Positions 15,765 through 25,665 of a DNA stretch of 64,000 bases are shown here, one piece after another. Each line of letters starts with the position of its first letter. The stretch's first letter is position 1. The stretch comes from Bacteroidia bacterium (GTDB lineage: Bacteria > Bacteroidota > Ignavibacteria > SZUA-365), in NCBI GenBank assembly GCA_027493955.1, contig JAOSJT010000001.1, forward strand, positions 3,583,131 through 3,647,130, read 5' to 3'. Both the position numbers and the translations under genes were made by a program. The notes beneath the pieces are model-generated. The model saw only the letters and a program-made list of their open reading frames with translations, searched no databases and had not been told where the DNA came from.

Positions 15765-18380
15765 TCAGCGGAGCAACTGGAGGTTTCTCCAGGTCGCGGG
15801 CTGACCGTCCAGCAACAGCACGGCGCGATAACTGCCCGATGCCAAACCGGACGCGAGGAAAACGCGCTGATATGTTCCGGCATCCTGCCGCTCGTTCACC
15901 AGCGTCTGAAGATACCGCCCGGTCTCGTCGAAGAGGAGCAGCGTCACATGTCCGGCCCTTCGCAGCTCGTATGTCAGCGTTGTGGACGGATTGAAAGGAT
16001 TGGGCATGCTGGTGAGAATCACATAATTCTCATTGGCGGCCAATGGCCAGAGACAATCGCCGCTGACCGTTACGTAACCGTCATAAAAACGGGCGAGCAC
16101 CGAACCGCGGTTAACGGAACTGGCGAGAGAATCGAATTCCAGAGGCGAAACGGCATAGCGAAGAATATCCGCATCATCACCGAAAAGCACGGTAAAGCGC
16201 ATCCGGAACAACTCGCCGCTTCCGCTCAACGCATCCCGCAGTGTCTGAGCGTTGAAAATCAGACGTCCGTTCACATCGGTATAGGTACTGGTCCAATTAC
16301 GTGCCAACAATGTGCTGTCATATTCCAATGCTTCAAGACGCAGTAGTGCCGGATCATACTGTATGTGCAACTGCAGCTCCCGAATCTCTTTGTCCCGGGC
16401 TTCGTCAATGAGCACGGGTACACGAACTTCCTTGCTGAAGCGCTCAAGTGCATCGCGAGGTATGGTGAACACTGTTACGGGAGGGATCCCGATGATGAAA
16501 ATCCAATCCTCACAATACGTTTTCATGTTGCCGGATCGGAACTCCACGCGTATTGTGTCCAAAGTACCTTCGCGACGAGCGAGAGGTTGAAGCGACCAGG
16601 AAACCGTCCACACGGAATCAATCCCGAGAGGATCACTGCGCCGAATAAGAGTGCTTTCCTGGAGAGGGAGTCCGATTCCCGAGGGCAGGAGTATTGCCGC
16701 TTCAAGATTGCGTGCCGCAATGGTTCCGTTGTTTCTGATTGTTGCGCGAAACACCAGCGGATCGTACTCGAGTATGGCAATGCTGTAGTGCAGCGTATCC
16801 GCCGGAAGGGTTTCGGCGCTGCATTCGAATTCCGGCTTCAACGCAGCGGCAATGTACACCTTGCAAATCGTTGAAACCGTCGCTGCATTACGACTGGTGA
16901 TGCGTACCGTGATCTCGATATCGCGCTCCACCTGTACGGGCACTGGTGCCAGGGTCCAGCGAACGCTCTCCTGCGCGTTGGCGGCGAAGGAAGGTGTGAT
17001 AAGAACGCGACTTGTCACAGGTGCGATGAACTGAATATCCGGATCGGCGATGATTATCTCGGCATACACGGAATCTGCCGGATCGGTGCCGATATTCGTG
17101 AGCAGAACGTCCACGAAAAATTCGGTGGGTTGGTACAGACCAGTATTCGGATTGACGTGAATGCTGTCGGGAATAATGGTGCAATCCGCTTCGAAAAGAG
17201 GAGCACGAACCGCAGGTAAAATCAGGGTGTCGCAGCAACTCGTTCTACGGTTGAAAGTATCGAAGACGTCGACGCATATCTGGCTGGTGTCAGAACGGAA
17301 AACCGGCAAAGCGCGTAACAGCCAGGTGACGGAAATTTCCTGACCGGGATTCAAGTCTCCCACCAGTATTTCGCTCTGTGGTGAAAGCACCACGACGGCA
17401 ACCGGATGCGAAAGCGTCGCTCGAACATTTTTTGCCTTGGCTGAGCCCGTATTGCGCACTTTAACAGTCCAGGTGAATGGATTCGGTGTGTAGGCCCCAT
17501 TTTCAAAGCGAAGCTCGGACTGATTTTCGCAGTCAAGGGCGAAAAGCACATCACGCGCAGCGGGAATGAAGAGCTCGTAACTGCACAACGTGTCGATGAT
17601 GCGGTCCCCGAGCCCGCCTTTTCCCTGGACGCGAAAACGGACGAGTACGGTCGTATCCACCGCGCGCCGGAGTACATTGAGTCTGAACACCTGGGCAAGC
17701 GAAGCGCCGGGGGTCAACACTCCGAGATCGAGGCTTTGGGGCTGACCATCCGCGAGAGTAAGACCGGGTGTTGCAACGTAAAACAGGCGAGTCTCCTTCG
17801 AAGGGGCGTCACCCTCGTTTCTGATCGTTAGTGGGAAAGCAAGCGGGTTGGGACGGTAGTCGTTCAGTGTATCAACGAACACCGCGCTTACCGATCCCGC
17901 GGGTGGACATATGAGGAGATTGACGGGTCGGTATTCCTTCTCGACCCAGATCACGATAGGACAATCCGTACGAGCGCCCTCCTTGCCCGATATCGCAATA
18001 ACAATGGTATCCAGGCCGCTGATTGTCCGGGGGTTGACCCGGACGGTAAACGTCGCGCGTGCGGTATCGCCGGGAAGGAGTCGATCTGTCAGCAGAACGG
18101 AAGACGGGGAGACAACGGTAAATCGCGGATTGGATCGCGGAAACGCATAAAGGGAATCGGCATGGACCGTACCATCATTCCAGACAGCGACGGAAACGTC
18201 GAATTCTCCCGGCAGATAACGGTTAAAGGTGGTTTTGTCAAAATAAACGGAATCGGGTCCGGCAGCGGAGCACAGTAATGTGTGATTGGCGGATTGTCCG
18301 ATAGCCGCAGTCGAAAAAAGAAGGAAAAAGAATCCGATGAAGGAACTGCACCGAAAACAATGGTGAAACGACCGCCGCAT
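15765..18380 (-). CDS. Secreted multidomain protein with T9SS sorting domain (five Cys-paired beta modules)
   Basis: 871 aa with a signal peptide (SSFIGFFFLLFSTAAIGQS). It contains five repeats of a ~115-residue beta-sandwich module, each starting with a Cys segment such as LLCSAAGPDSVYF or LDCENQSELRF, then YxPxxFxxxVxVxNxG, and ending with a second Cys. They resemble CARDB/DUF11-like adhesion modules. A cohesin-like domain follows (IPRDALERFSKEVRVPVLID...IQYDPALLRLEAL), then a C-terminal sorting domain (MPNPFNPSTTLTYELRRAGH...ASGSYRAVLLLDG) that in this phylum directs type IX secretion and cleavage. It lies 7 bp after its larger paralogue and is presumably cotranscribed. Function unknown; probably cell-surface or matrix. 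Confidence 0.87.
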   Translation of the reverse strand: MRRSFHHCFRCSSFIGFFFLLFSTAAIGQSANHTLLCSAAGPDSVYFDKTTFNRYLPGEFDVSVAVWNDGTVHADSLYAFPRSNPRFTVVSPSSVLLTDRLLPGDTARATFTVRVNPRTISGLDTIVIAISGKEGARTDCPIVIWVEKEYRPVNLLICPPAGSVSAVFVDTLNDYRPNPLAFPLTIRNEGDAPSKETRLFYVATPGLTLADGQPQSLDLGVLTPGASLAQVFRLNVLRRAVDTTVLVRFRVQGKGGLGDRIIDTLCSYELFIPAARDVLFALDCENQSELRFENGAYTPNPFTWTVKVRNTGSAKAKNVRATLSHPVAVVVLSPQSEILVGDLNPGQEISVTWLLRALPVFRSDTSQICVDVFDTFNRRTSCCDTLILPAVRAPLFEADCTIIPDSIHVNPNTGLYQPTEFFVDVLLTNIGTDPADSVYAEIIIADPDIQFIAPVTSRVLITPSFAANAQESVRWTLAPVPVQVERDIEITVRITSRNAATVSTICKVYIAAALKPEFECSAETLPADTLHYSIAILEYDPLVFRATIRNNGTIAARNLEAAILLPSGIGLPLQESTLIRRSDPLGIDSVWTVSWSLQPLARREGTLDTIRVEFRSGNMKTYCEDWIFIIGIPPVTVFTIPRDALERFSKEVRVPVLIDEARDKEIRELQLHIQYDPALLRLEALEYDSTLLARNWTSTYTDVNGRLIFNAQTLRDALSGSGELFRMRFTVLFGDDADILRYAVSPLEFDSLASSVNRGSVLARFYDGYVTVSGDCLWPLAANENYVILTSMPNPFNPSTTLTYELRRAGHVTLLLFDETGRYLQTLVNERQDAGTYQRVFLASGLASGSYRAVLLLDGQPATWRNLQLLR

Positions 18381-18387
18381 ATTCGTC

Positions 18388-21300
18388 CTATCTTGAGAGT
18401 GTCATTCGGCGCACCTCGACACTTCGGGGTGTCTCCAATCGGTAAAAATACACACCGGACGGGAGATTCTCCGCAACGAAGCGAATCGCGTGTCTGCCTT
18501 CCGGCAGTACCTGATCGACGAGTACTCCCACGACACGTCCATGCACGTCGAATACCTGAAGACGAACCGCTTGCTCGGTCGACAGAGTGAATGCGATGGT
18601 TGTCAGCGGATTGAACGGATTCGGTCGGTTTTGTTCAAGCGAGGCCTCACCGGTAGCTTTGAGTGGTTCGAGGCAATCGTTCGTGACCAGAGCATTTCCA
18701 TCCACGGTCTGAACACGGATGACACCGCGATTCATGACTGCGGTCAGTGAGTCGACGCGCAATGGAGTTTCACCGAAGCTGAAAACACTGGTTTTATCGT
18801 TGTAGACGCCCTCGACATTCAGGAACAGCAGTACGCCTGCATCTGTGGCGAGCGGTGTTCCCGTCGTGTAGTCGGATATTTCAACGACACCCGGGGTGAG
18901 CACAGTGGTTTTCGCGCCAACCCAACCGAGAGCGGTGAGCGACGCGGTATTCTGCGTACCGAGAAAATGCAGCACGCGGGGATCGTATTCGAAGCGGAAC
19001 GTGTACTCGGAAAGATCCTTCCCGACGGTTCTGTCGATAGACACCGGTATGTTGTACTTTTGTCCGTAGCGCAGCAATACATCTTTCGGGAGTGAGACGG
19101 TGACACGCCGCGGAGAACCCTGAATGAACAGGTCGTCGACACACAGGGCGTCCGAAGCATTGTCCGCCCGGGCGATGAAGCGAAACTCCCGCAGAACATC
19201 AGCGTCCGCACGCATGGCGGTGAAGCGCCAGGAAACCGAAGCGCTCTCACCGGCACCCAGGTGAGGAGGGGAGAGTTGTTTCTGCGGACTTTCGCCTGTC
19301 AATAGCGAAACCCCCGGAGGAAGCACCAGCAATGCGTCGACATTCAGTGCGCGCACCTTTCCGATATTCCGAATGGTGTAGGTGACGGTGCAGACGGGGA
19401 ATTCATACGTTCCGGTATCCCAGTTGAAAAACAGCGAATCCTCAGGAAGAGAACCACAGTCCGTCACGAGTATCGGCTCCTGACTCGCTGGAATATGTAC
19501 AGACAGTGCGCAGTCTACATCCGGATGATTGTCTGACACAATGGTGATAACCATGGGAATATCGCCGGGATCGGGACGCTTGAGTGCTTTTACCTGCCAG
19601 GTAGCCCGGATGGAATTGCCGGCCGCAATGTCGCCAAGCGATTGCTCCGAAGAATTGACTATCTGCATGAACGAGCCGAGCACACTCAAGCTCACGCGTA
19701 CATTTTGCGCCGTGCCGAGCCCGACATTCGTCAGATTCAGCGCAACATCGAAAGGATTGCCGAGATACTGTCCATCCAGTTCACTGATGAACAACGTATC
19801 GATAGACCAACAGGATGGCATCAGCACGGGATTTTCGGTCCTTGGAATGAACATATCAGTGCAGCACGTTCCTGTTGCGCCGATGGAATCCACGACTTGT
19901 GTACAGATGCGATAGACGCCGTCGTAGGCTCGCATTTCAGGATGAAGGCGCCATTCGAGGTCCACATGATCACCGATTCCCAGTACCGGGATATAACGAC
20001 CCGGTTGCTCTCCGTCGGCCAGAGATACCATGGCGGGCAGAACGATGGTGGGTTTCAACCCGCGGCCGATGGCGGTTCCTACGTTTCTGATGCGCACCGA
20101 AAGAGTGGGATCGGGAGAATAGCGGTTGTTCTCCCAGCGGAGAGAATCCGGTGTGGTGCACTCCAGAATGTATTCCGGACGCCGGACAGCGGGTACCCAG
20201 ATGGGCTGGAAACATTCGGCAAGGACAATCTGCTTTCCGAGACCGCCACGTCCGGTGATCTGAAAATGCAGTGTATCCCATCCTGCGGTGTTTCGTGGAA
20301 GCGCGCGGAGAGTCCAGGTTTCGCTGCGGGTGTCGCCGATGTACATCGTGCCTTCTTCGCGAAGATTGGCACCCACCGGAGTGAAATACTCCGGACCGAC
20401 AAACATGATCTGACAATCTTCCGCGTAGGTTTCGCCGACGTTCTGCGCGACTGTTCGTACCGTGAAAGGATTGGGCACGTAGTCATAGGTTTCGTCGGAA
20501 AATTCGAGGGAGTCTTTGTCGGTGGAACAGAGAAGTGTGAATTCCGGCATGCGCACACGCTGGACCCAGACGGGGTGATAGCACCAGGCTGGGTTGGTGT
20601 CGTCTCCCTGGATGTTTACGCGCAGCGTGTCATATCCGTCAGTCATGCGGGGATTGACCCGGACTCTGAACGCACCGGAAGCCGAATGGCCCGGGAGAAG
20701 AACATCGGCTAGATTTTGTGATGCCGGAGGTATGATGGTGAAACGCGTGTCCTGCAGCAATTGCGCACGAACGTCCTTTGTCTGTCCGTTGCCGATGTTG
20801 TGCGCGGTGACCTGTATATCGAACTCCTGCGGTTCATAGTATTGCTCCCGGAAATACACGGTATCCGGGGCGGTAATGTCGCAAGCGATGGCGGAGCTGA
20901 GCGCCGGGTCGATGAGTATGCGATCCCAACACGCGAATTGCGGGAAATTATCCGCCACGACGGAGAAATAAATACCGATCGAGTCGAGGTCTTCTTGTTT
21001 TACCGCTTCGAGCGTCCAGGTAGCGGTAGCGGATCCTCCGGGTGGGATGGTGCGCGGGAAAAGGTATTGAAGATTCGATTGAGGAGCGATGAGCTTCACT
21101 GCGGATAGGTCGGTTACCAGCGTCGCACGTACGTTGAGTCCCTCGCGTGTTCCGGTGTTATACACTGTGACGCTCACATCGAAGGGATTCGGCTCATAGC
21201 GCTTTTCCGCGTCGTTCCAGTTCAGCGATCCGGGAACAGTCACAATACAATTCAGCTCCGGTTCGCGTGGACGGATCTTAATGGTACCGTTGAACAACTC

Positions 21301-22596
21301 CGGATACAGGCAGTAGGCCTCGAAGTCCCAGTTGATGAGTTGGACAAGCGAGTATATCATGCTCGAGACGTCTCCGGCACGGAAGTGCAGATACATCAGC
21401 ACGCCCGGTTGTTGATTCATTTCGATGTGCTCGTCTATGTGCACCGCAACGCTTGAGCCAAAGGGCTGATAGGTCACCGCACGTCCTTCGAGAATGGTGC
21501 CGTCGGTGGATAGGCGGACGAACTGAAGAACGTTTCTGTCGTATCCGATAACTACGTCCGATTTGCTGAATACTCCGTTGACGGAGCTTTCGAGCATTAC
21601 CGGAATGACGACTTCTTTTGTGGAACCAACATCCGCGTCGCCCAGACGCAGACGCACCGGTTGGAATTTCGAACGGTCGAGCGGCGCCTGATACGTGCGC
21701 GTGGCGCTCGCGGTGCCACCGCAATAATTCTTCAGTATCAATTCGACGGTCCGCATTGTCCCGTCGGGACAGTTCGACTCATAGTCGATATAGCATTCCT
21801 TGAAATCCTCTTTAATGGCTTCTTTGATGGAGGCGTAGATCTGCGCGATGTCCTTGCCGTCGGCGGAGTAATAGTACTGCGCGCCCGTAGATTTGGCCAG
21901 CAGTTCGAGATTTTGCTGCGCTATCAGGTCATCTTCGAGTCCATAGCCGATGGTATACACTTTCACGCCCTGGGTCTGCGCGAAGCGGATGACGGCCTGT
22001 ACGGTTTTGAAGTACTGGCTCCGGTTGTCGCCTCCGTCGGACAGCAAAACGACGGCTTTACAGCGATTCTTTCCGGATGAGGCCAGCTCCTGAATTCCGA
22101 CAGCGGTAGCGTCCCATACCGCCGTCCAGCCGAAGGGTACCATGGCATCAATCGCCGCTATGAGCTGCGCTTTATTTGAGGTCATTCCCACATCGAGCGT
22201 GACGAATTCTTCGAAGGACACAACCGCCGCTTCATCGCAGGGGAGTCCGTCCGGATTCATCCGTGCGATGAACTCCTTTGCGCCTCTCTTGACATTTTCC
22301 ATTTTTTCACCCGCCATGCTCCCGGAGCGGTCGAGCACAAGGGCGACTGACACGCAACAATCGGGATCAGGTGGGCACCACAGCGTCGCGTTCTTGACCA
22401 GCAGACCGTTCTCGTACACTTCGAAGTTCTGCGGCTGCAAATCGTTCCGGAAAGTGCCACCGCAGGTCACTTTGTATGCGAGACGGATCTTCGGATACTG
22501 CACTTCCACGCGCTTGAACAACAATGTCGGTTGCGCTGAAGAAGGGTGTACCAACAGCAAGGCGAGGAGGATGGAACAGATGTAGCGAACCACCAT
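18388..22596 (-). CDS. Secreted VWA-domain giant protein with T9SS sorting domain (six Cys-paired beta modules)
   Basis: 1402 aa. Signal peptide (ICSILLALLLVHPSSAQ), a short beta domain, then a von Willebrand A domain from about residue 80 with an intact MIDAS (VLDRSGSMAG, later LLSDGGDN), predicted to bind a divalent cation and a protein ligand. A cohesin-like stretch follows, then six ~115-aa modules of the type found in the downstream paralogue (starts near LNCIVTV, IACDITA, LLCSTDK, LECTTPD, MPSCWSI, VTDCGSL). A second cohesin-like domain and a C-terminal sorting domain (NRPNPFNPLTTIAFTL ... SGVYFYRLET) complete it. Likely exported by T9SS to the surface; the secretion machinery is not in the window. 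First gene of a two-gene minus-strand unit. Confidence 0.88.
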   Translation of the reverse strand: MVVRYICSILLALLLVHPSSAQPTLLFKRVEVQYPKIRLAYKVTCGGTFRNDLQPQNFEVYENGLLVKNATLWCPPDPDCCVSVALVLDRSGSMAGEKMENVKRGAKEFIARMNPDGLPCDEAAVVSFEEFVTLDVGMTSNKAQLIAAIDAMVPFGWTAVWDATAVGIQELASSGKNRCKAVVLLSDGGDNRSQYFKTVQAVIRFAQTQGVKVYTIGYGLEDDLIAQQNLELLAKSTGAQYYYSADGKDIAQIYASIKEAIKEDFKECYIDYESNCPDGTMRTVELILKNYCGGTASATRTYQAPLDRSKFQPVRLRLGDADVGSTKEVVIPVMLESSVNGVFSKSDVVIGYDRNVLQFVRLSTDGTILEGRAVTYQPFGSSVAVHIDEHIEMNQQPGVLMYLHFRAGDVSSMIYSLVQLINWDFEAYCLYPELFNGTIKIRPREPELNCIVTVPGSLNWNDAEKRYEPNPFDVSVTVYNTGTREGLNVRATLVTDLSAVKLIAPQSNLQYLFPRTIPPGGSATATWTLEAVKQEDLDSIGIYFSVVADNFPQFACWDRILIDPALSSAIACDITAPDTVYFREQYYEPQEFDIQVTAHNIGNGQTKDVRAQLLQDTRFTIIPPASQNLADVLLPGHSASGAFRVRVNPRMTDGYDTLRVNIQGDDTNPAWCYHPVWVQRVRMPEFTLLCSTDKDSLEFSDETYDYVPNPFTVRTVAQNVGETYAEDCQIMFVGPEYFTPVGANLREEGTMYIGDTRSETWTLRALPRNTAGWDTLHFQITGRGGLGKQIVLAECFQPIWVPAVRRPEYILECTTPDSLRWENNRYSPDPTLSVRIRNVGTAIGRGLKPTIVLPAMVSLADGEQPGRYIPVLGIGDHVDLEWRLHPEMRAYDGVYRICTQVVDSIGATGTCCTDMFIPRTENPVLMPSCWSIDTLFISELDGQYLGNPFDVALNLTNVGLGTAQNVRVSLSVLGSFMQIVNSSEQSLGDIAAGNSIRATWQVKALKRPDPGDIPMVITIVSDNHPDVDCALSVHIPASQEPILVTDCGSLPEDSLFFNWDTGTYEFPVCTVTYTIRNIGKVRALNVDALLVLPPGVSLLTGESPQKQLSPPHLGAGESASVSWRFTAMRADADVLREFRFIARADNASDALCVDDLFIQGSPRRVTVSLPKDVLLRYGQKYNIPVSIDRTVGKDLSEYTFRFEYDPRVLHFLGTQNTASLTALGWVGAKTTVLTPGVVEISDYTTGTPLATDAGVLLFLNVEGVYNDKTSVFSFGETPLRVDSLTAVMNRGVIRVQTVDGNALVTNDCLEPLKATGEASLEQNRPNPFNPLTTIAFTLSTEQAVRLQVFDVHGRVVGVLVDQVLPEGRHAIRFVAENLPSGVYFYRLETPRSVEVRRMTLSR

Positions 22597-22880
22597 GGCA
22601 ACAGCTTTTAATGTGAAATCATCAGATCAGGAGCGAGTCAAGTCGAAGTATATGAAAAAATTCTTATGGAGGAAACAGAATTCGGTGTGCACTTCAGAAA
22701 ATAATGAAGGAAAATGTGTTAGAGAGTTCGGTTCAGAACATACTTCAGCAAGGAACGGCAAAGAAGAGACAAATTTTTACCCTGTTTTGTTACCGCGGGA
22801 TAAGAAATATCTGCAACTTTCCAGACACGCTGTCGTATCTACGCAGCTATCCCATTTCACACACACATTCCGAGGTTATC

Positions 22881-23273
22881 ATGGCAGAACAAAACGTTCC
22901 CACGCATGGATCGTTCGCGTGGAATGAACTCGCAACGAATGATGTCGCCGCATGCAAGAGCTTCTATACCGATCTTCTTGGTTGGGAAGCCGAAGACATG
23001 CCCATGGGCGACGGTACCTATACAGTGTTCAAAAAAGGCAGTCAGCAGCTTGCGGGTATGATGGCCATCGCGCCCGAATGGGGTCCGGTACCACCTAATT
23101 GGATGGGCTACATTGCCGTGGATGATGTTGATGAAGCCGCCTCACGGGTGGAGGGACTCGGCGGCGGAGTGATCATGCCTCCGACGGATATTCCCAATAT
23201 CGGTCGTTTCGCGGTCATCAAGGATCCAGGCGGCGCAGTCGTTTCCATTATGACCTTCCTCCCTATGGAATAA
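22881..23273 (+). CDS. VOC-family (glyoxalase/bleomycin-resistance-like) protein
   Basis: 130 aa containing one vicinal oxygen chelate fold made of two beta-alpha-beta3 halves: FAWNELATNDVAACKSFYTDLLGW, then MGYIAVDDVDEAASRVEGLGG and the end GRFAVIKDPGGAVVSIMTF. The GDGTYTVFKKG and PTDIPNIGRFAVIKDPGGA segments are typical of the stand-alone VOC proteins annotated as glyoxalase-like, whose substrates are mostly unknown. ATG at 22881 (MAEQNVPTHGSF) is chosen because homology starts there; the open frame runs 59 codons further upstream through AT-rich DNA without family similarity. GAGG lies 9 bp upstream. Confidence 0.85.
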   Translation: MAEQNVPTHGSFAWNELATNDVAACKSFYTDLLGWEAEDMPMGDGTYTVFKKGSQQLAGMMAIAPEWGPVPPNWMGYIAVDDVDEAASRVEGLGGGVIMPPTDIPNIGRFAVIKDPGGAVVSIMTFLPME

Positions 23274-23296
23274 TTTCCGAGAGGTAACAGAAAACA

Positions 23297-23340
23297 CGGC
23301 GGGTCATTGCTCTCGAGGAATGACCCGTCGTCGCGTTTTC
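23297..23340. terminator. Bidirectional terminator between VOC gene and msrB
   Basis: A hairpin with CGGGTCATT (23300-23308) paired to AATGACCCG (23319-23327). The T-rich flank CGTTTTC lies on the right and, on the other strand, GTGTTTTCTG. It sits between the ends of convergent genes. Confidence 0.7.
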
Positions 23341-23424
23341 TATCCTGTCCGTTATTTCAATCCCCAGCGTCTCGACGTGAAAGAAAGAATGATCCGGGAG
23401 AGACCGGCAGGCCGTGGGCGCCGC

Positions 23425-23946
23425 TCACTCTTCGGATTTGAAGTCGAGAGCGACACTATTGATACAGTAACGCAGACCAGTCGGCCTGGGTCCGTCATCG
23501 AAAACATGCCCAAGATGGCCACCGCATTTGCCGCACACGACTTCCTCGCGAATCATGCCAAAGCTTTCATCGCGATTGGTACTCACGCTCGCGGCATCCA
23601 TCGGTGCCCAGAAACTGGGCCAGCCGGAACCGGAATCGTATTTGTGTTCCGAGCTGAACAAGACGTTTCCACAACCCGCGCACACATACTGGCCTTTGCC
23701 TTTGAAGGAGTAGTACTTGCCCGTAAACGGAGCTTCCGTGCCTCCGTCACACAGGACATGCTTCTGTTTTTCGGACAGACGTGCTTGGTATTCGTCGCTC
23801 TGTTTGTCTGGTATTGACATGCTGGTTTCTCCGGAATGGATGGTTGAGTCTTGTTGCGTCTGTTTCATGACTGCGTCTTCGCGGTTCTGGGCGGTGCAGG
23901 CAGTGGAGCAGACGAGCAGAGAAAAAACACATAAATAGACGAACAT
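23425..23946 (-). CDS. msrB: Peptide-methionine (R)-S-oxide reductase, lipoprotein form
   Basis: 173 aa. It reduces methionine-R-sulfoxide in oxidised proteins. The MsrB domain (about residues 50-168) has both zinc CxxC pairs (CAGC, CGKC), GSGWPSFW, GHVFDDGP and the catalytic cysteine in RYCINSVALDF. The N-terminus is a lipoprotein signal (LLVCSTAC, lipid Cys17), so the enzyme probably acts in the periplasm or on the outer membrane, unlike cytosolic MsrB. The linker is rich in Q, S and D. It stands alone; no msrA is nearby. Confidence 0.94.
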   Translation of the reverse strand: MFVYLCVFSLLVCSTACTAQNREDAVMKQTQQDSTIHSGETSMSIPDKQSDEYQARLSEKQKHVLCDGGTEAPFTGKYYSFKGKGQYVCAGCGNVLFSSEHKYDSGSGWPSFWAPMDAASVSTNRDESFGMIREEVVCGKCGGHLGHVFDDGPRPTGLRYCINSVALDFKSEE

Positions 23947-24114
23947 CGTAGTGCCTTTCTTGACGTGGTGCGGTAACTGAATACCTTAACACGGATCGTT
24001 CGTCTGAAATTCAATTTGCGCCTTCTAGTACTGATTGTTCCGACTGACAGATTTCGGACGAAATCGCTATATTATTGCCTGACCGTACCATAGTACAGAA
24101 AAAGATCTTCACGC

Positions 24115-25524
24115 ATGACGCGAACGACAGATACATCCTACGATCTCATTGTGATCGGCAGTGGCCCCGGAGGCGAAGGGGCATCCATTCGAGCGGCGAA
24201 AGCGGGCAAATCCGTGGCCGTGGTCGAGAAATACATCCAAATTGGCGGCGGCTGCACGCATTGGGGCACCATACCGAGCAAAGCACTGATCTGGATCGTC
24301 CAGCAGTACGCAGACATGCGGAGCAACCGCTTGTTCGACAAATACATGCGGACCATGCGCCTCGGATATACCGAGCTGATGAATGAGATAGAGAAGGTGG
24401 TGATGCAGCAGGTGCGCGAGCGGCAGGGCTTTTACCATCGCAATGGCATCGATATAGTGCACGGTATGGCCGAATTCGTCGATCCGCGTACGATACGTGT
24501 TCGTGAGGAAGACGGCAGCGAACGCATGCTTACCGCGGGGCATTTTGTGATCGCCACGGGCTCTCACCCCTACCGTCCCCCGGATGTCGATTTTTCCGGA
24601 AATCGTGTGCTGGACAGTGACACGATTCTCAAACTGACTGAAATTCCCGATACAATCACCATTTACGGTGCGGGCGTCATTGGCAGTGAATATGCATCCG
24701 CCTTCCGGGCGCTCGGATCCAAGGTGAACCTGGTGAATACCCGCGCACGTCTGCTCGAATTTCTCGACGACGAAATCAGCGACGCTTTGAGCTATCATAT
24801 GCGGGATGAGGAAGGAATTCTGATCAGACAAAACGAAGAGTATGAACAGGTGGAAGTGCGGGACGACTGTGTTGTTCTGCATCTCTCGACGGGCAAAAAG
24901 ATAAAATCCGATGTATTGCTGTGGGCAAACGGACGCACGGGTAATTCCGCCGGTCTTGGTCTCGAAAACCTGGGCATCGAGGCCGATTACCGGGGTAATA
25001 TCGCGGTCAACGAACGGTATCAAACCAAGCATGCGCACATTTTCGCTGTCGGCGATATCGTCGGTTATCCCAGTTTATCCAGCGTCGCATATGATCAGGG
25101 GCGCTACGCGGCATCGGTTATTCTGCACGGAGAGCCGGACGGACGCATCGTCGCCGATTTCCCCACAGGCATATACACCAGACCGGAGATAGCAAGCGTC
25201 GGAAAAACGGAGCGTGAGCTCACGGCCGCAAAGGTTCCTTACGAAGTCGGCCGATCATTTTTCCGCAATCTTGCGAGAGGCCAGATCACCGGAAAAACCG
25301 CCGGTATGCTCAAGCTGCTGTTTCACCGGGAAACTCTGCAGGTGCTTGGAATTCACTGCTTCGGACAAAACGCATCCGAGATTGTCCACATCGGTCAGGC
25401 CATCATGGAGCAGCCGGGGGAGAACAACTCGCTCAAGTATTTTATTGACACGACCTTCAACTACCCGACCATGGCCGAGGCCTATCGCGTCGCCGCTCTG
25501 AACGGGTACAACCGGCTGTTCTGA
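24115..25524 (+). CDS. sthA: Soluble (Si-specific) NAD(P) transhydrogenase
   Basis: 469-aa flavoprotein that moves hydride between NADPH and NAD+ in the cytosol. FAD site [18 protein letters not shown] at the N-terminus. The active-site region [15 protein letters not shown] keeps a single Cys where dihydrolipoamide dehydrogenases have CxxxxC, which is the hallmark of SthA. The NAD(P) motif [14 protein letters not shown] is near residue 185, the second FAD site IFAVGDIVG near 308, and the C-terminal dimerisation domain is complete ([20 protein letters not shown]). A possible -10-like TATATTAT lies at 24067-24074. It probably reoxidises surplus NADPH. Confidence 0.93.
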   Translation: MTRTTDTSYDLIVIGSGPGGEGASIRAAKAGKSVAVVEKYIQIGGGCTHWGTIPSKALIWIVQQYADMRSNRLFDKYMRTMRLGYTELMNEIEKVVMQQVRERQGFYHRNGIDIVHGMAEFVDPRTIRVREEDGSERMLTAGHFVIATGSHPYRPPDVDFSGNRVLDSDTILKLTEIPDTITIYGAGVIGSEYASAFRALGSKVNLVNTRARLLEFLDDEISDALSYHMRDEEGILIRQNEEYEQVEVRDDCVVLHLSTGKKIKSDVLLWANGRTGNSAGLGLENLGIEADYRGNIAVNERYQTKHAHIFAVGDIVGYPSLSSVAYDQGRYAASVILHGEPDGRIVADFPTGIYTRPEIASVGKTERELTAAKVPYEVGRSFFRNLARGQITGKTAGMLKLLFHRETLQVLGIHCFGQNASEIVHIGQAIMEQPGENNSLKYFIDTTFNYPTMAEAYRVAALNGYNRLF

Positions 25525-25665
25525 TATACAGCACCCTCTCGGTGAATCCATTTTTTCCATCGTTCTTTCGAACCAACGGTGATGCCGAAAGCACACGACA
25601 GTCATAGCGAGGCGCACAGCGGCGCCGAACCCGGAGGAAGCACAGCGCAGGCATCCGAAGGAAGG

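Noticed and set aside
19642-20712. 356-codon plus-strand open frame inside the VWA gene
   Set aside because: Antisense to a well-supported multidomain protein; composition has no domain similarity.
22595-22880. Open frames upstream of the VOC gene
   Set aside because: They have no homology or good ribosome-binding sites; the AT-rich stretch is more likely promoter DNA for the divergent VWA and VOC genes.
25319-25334. TGTTTCACCGGGAAAC resembles a parS half-site
   Set aside because: The central ACGT core is missing and it lies inside sthA; not a ParB site.
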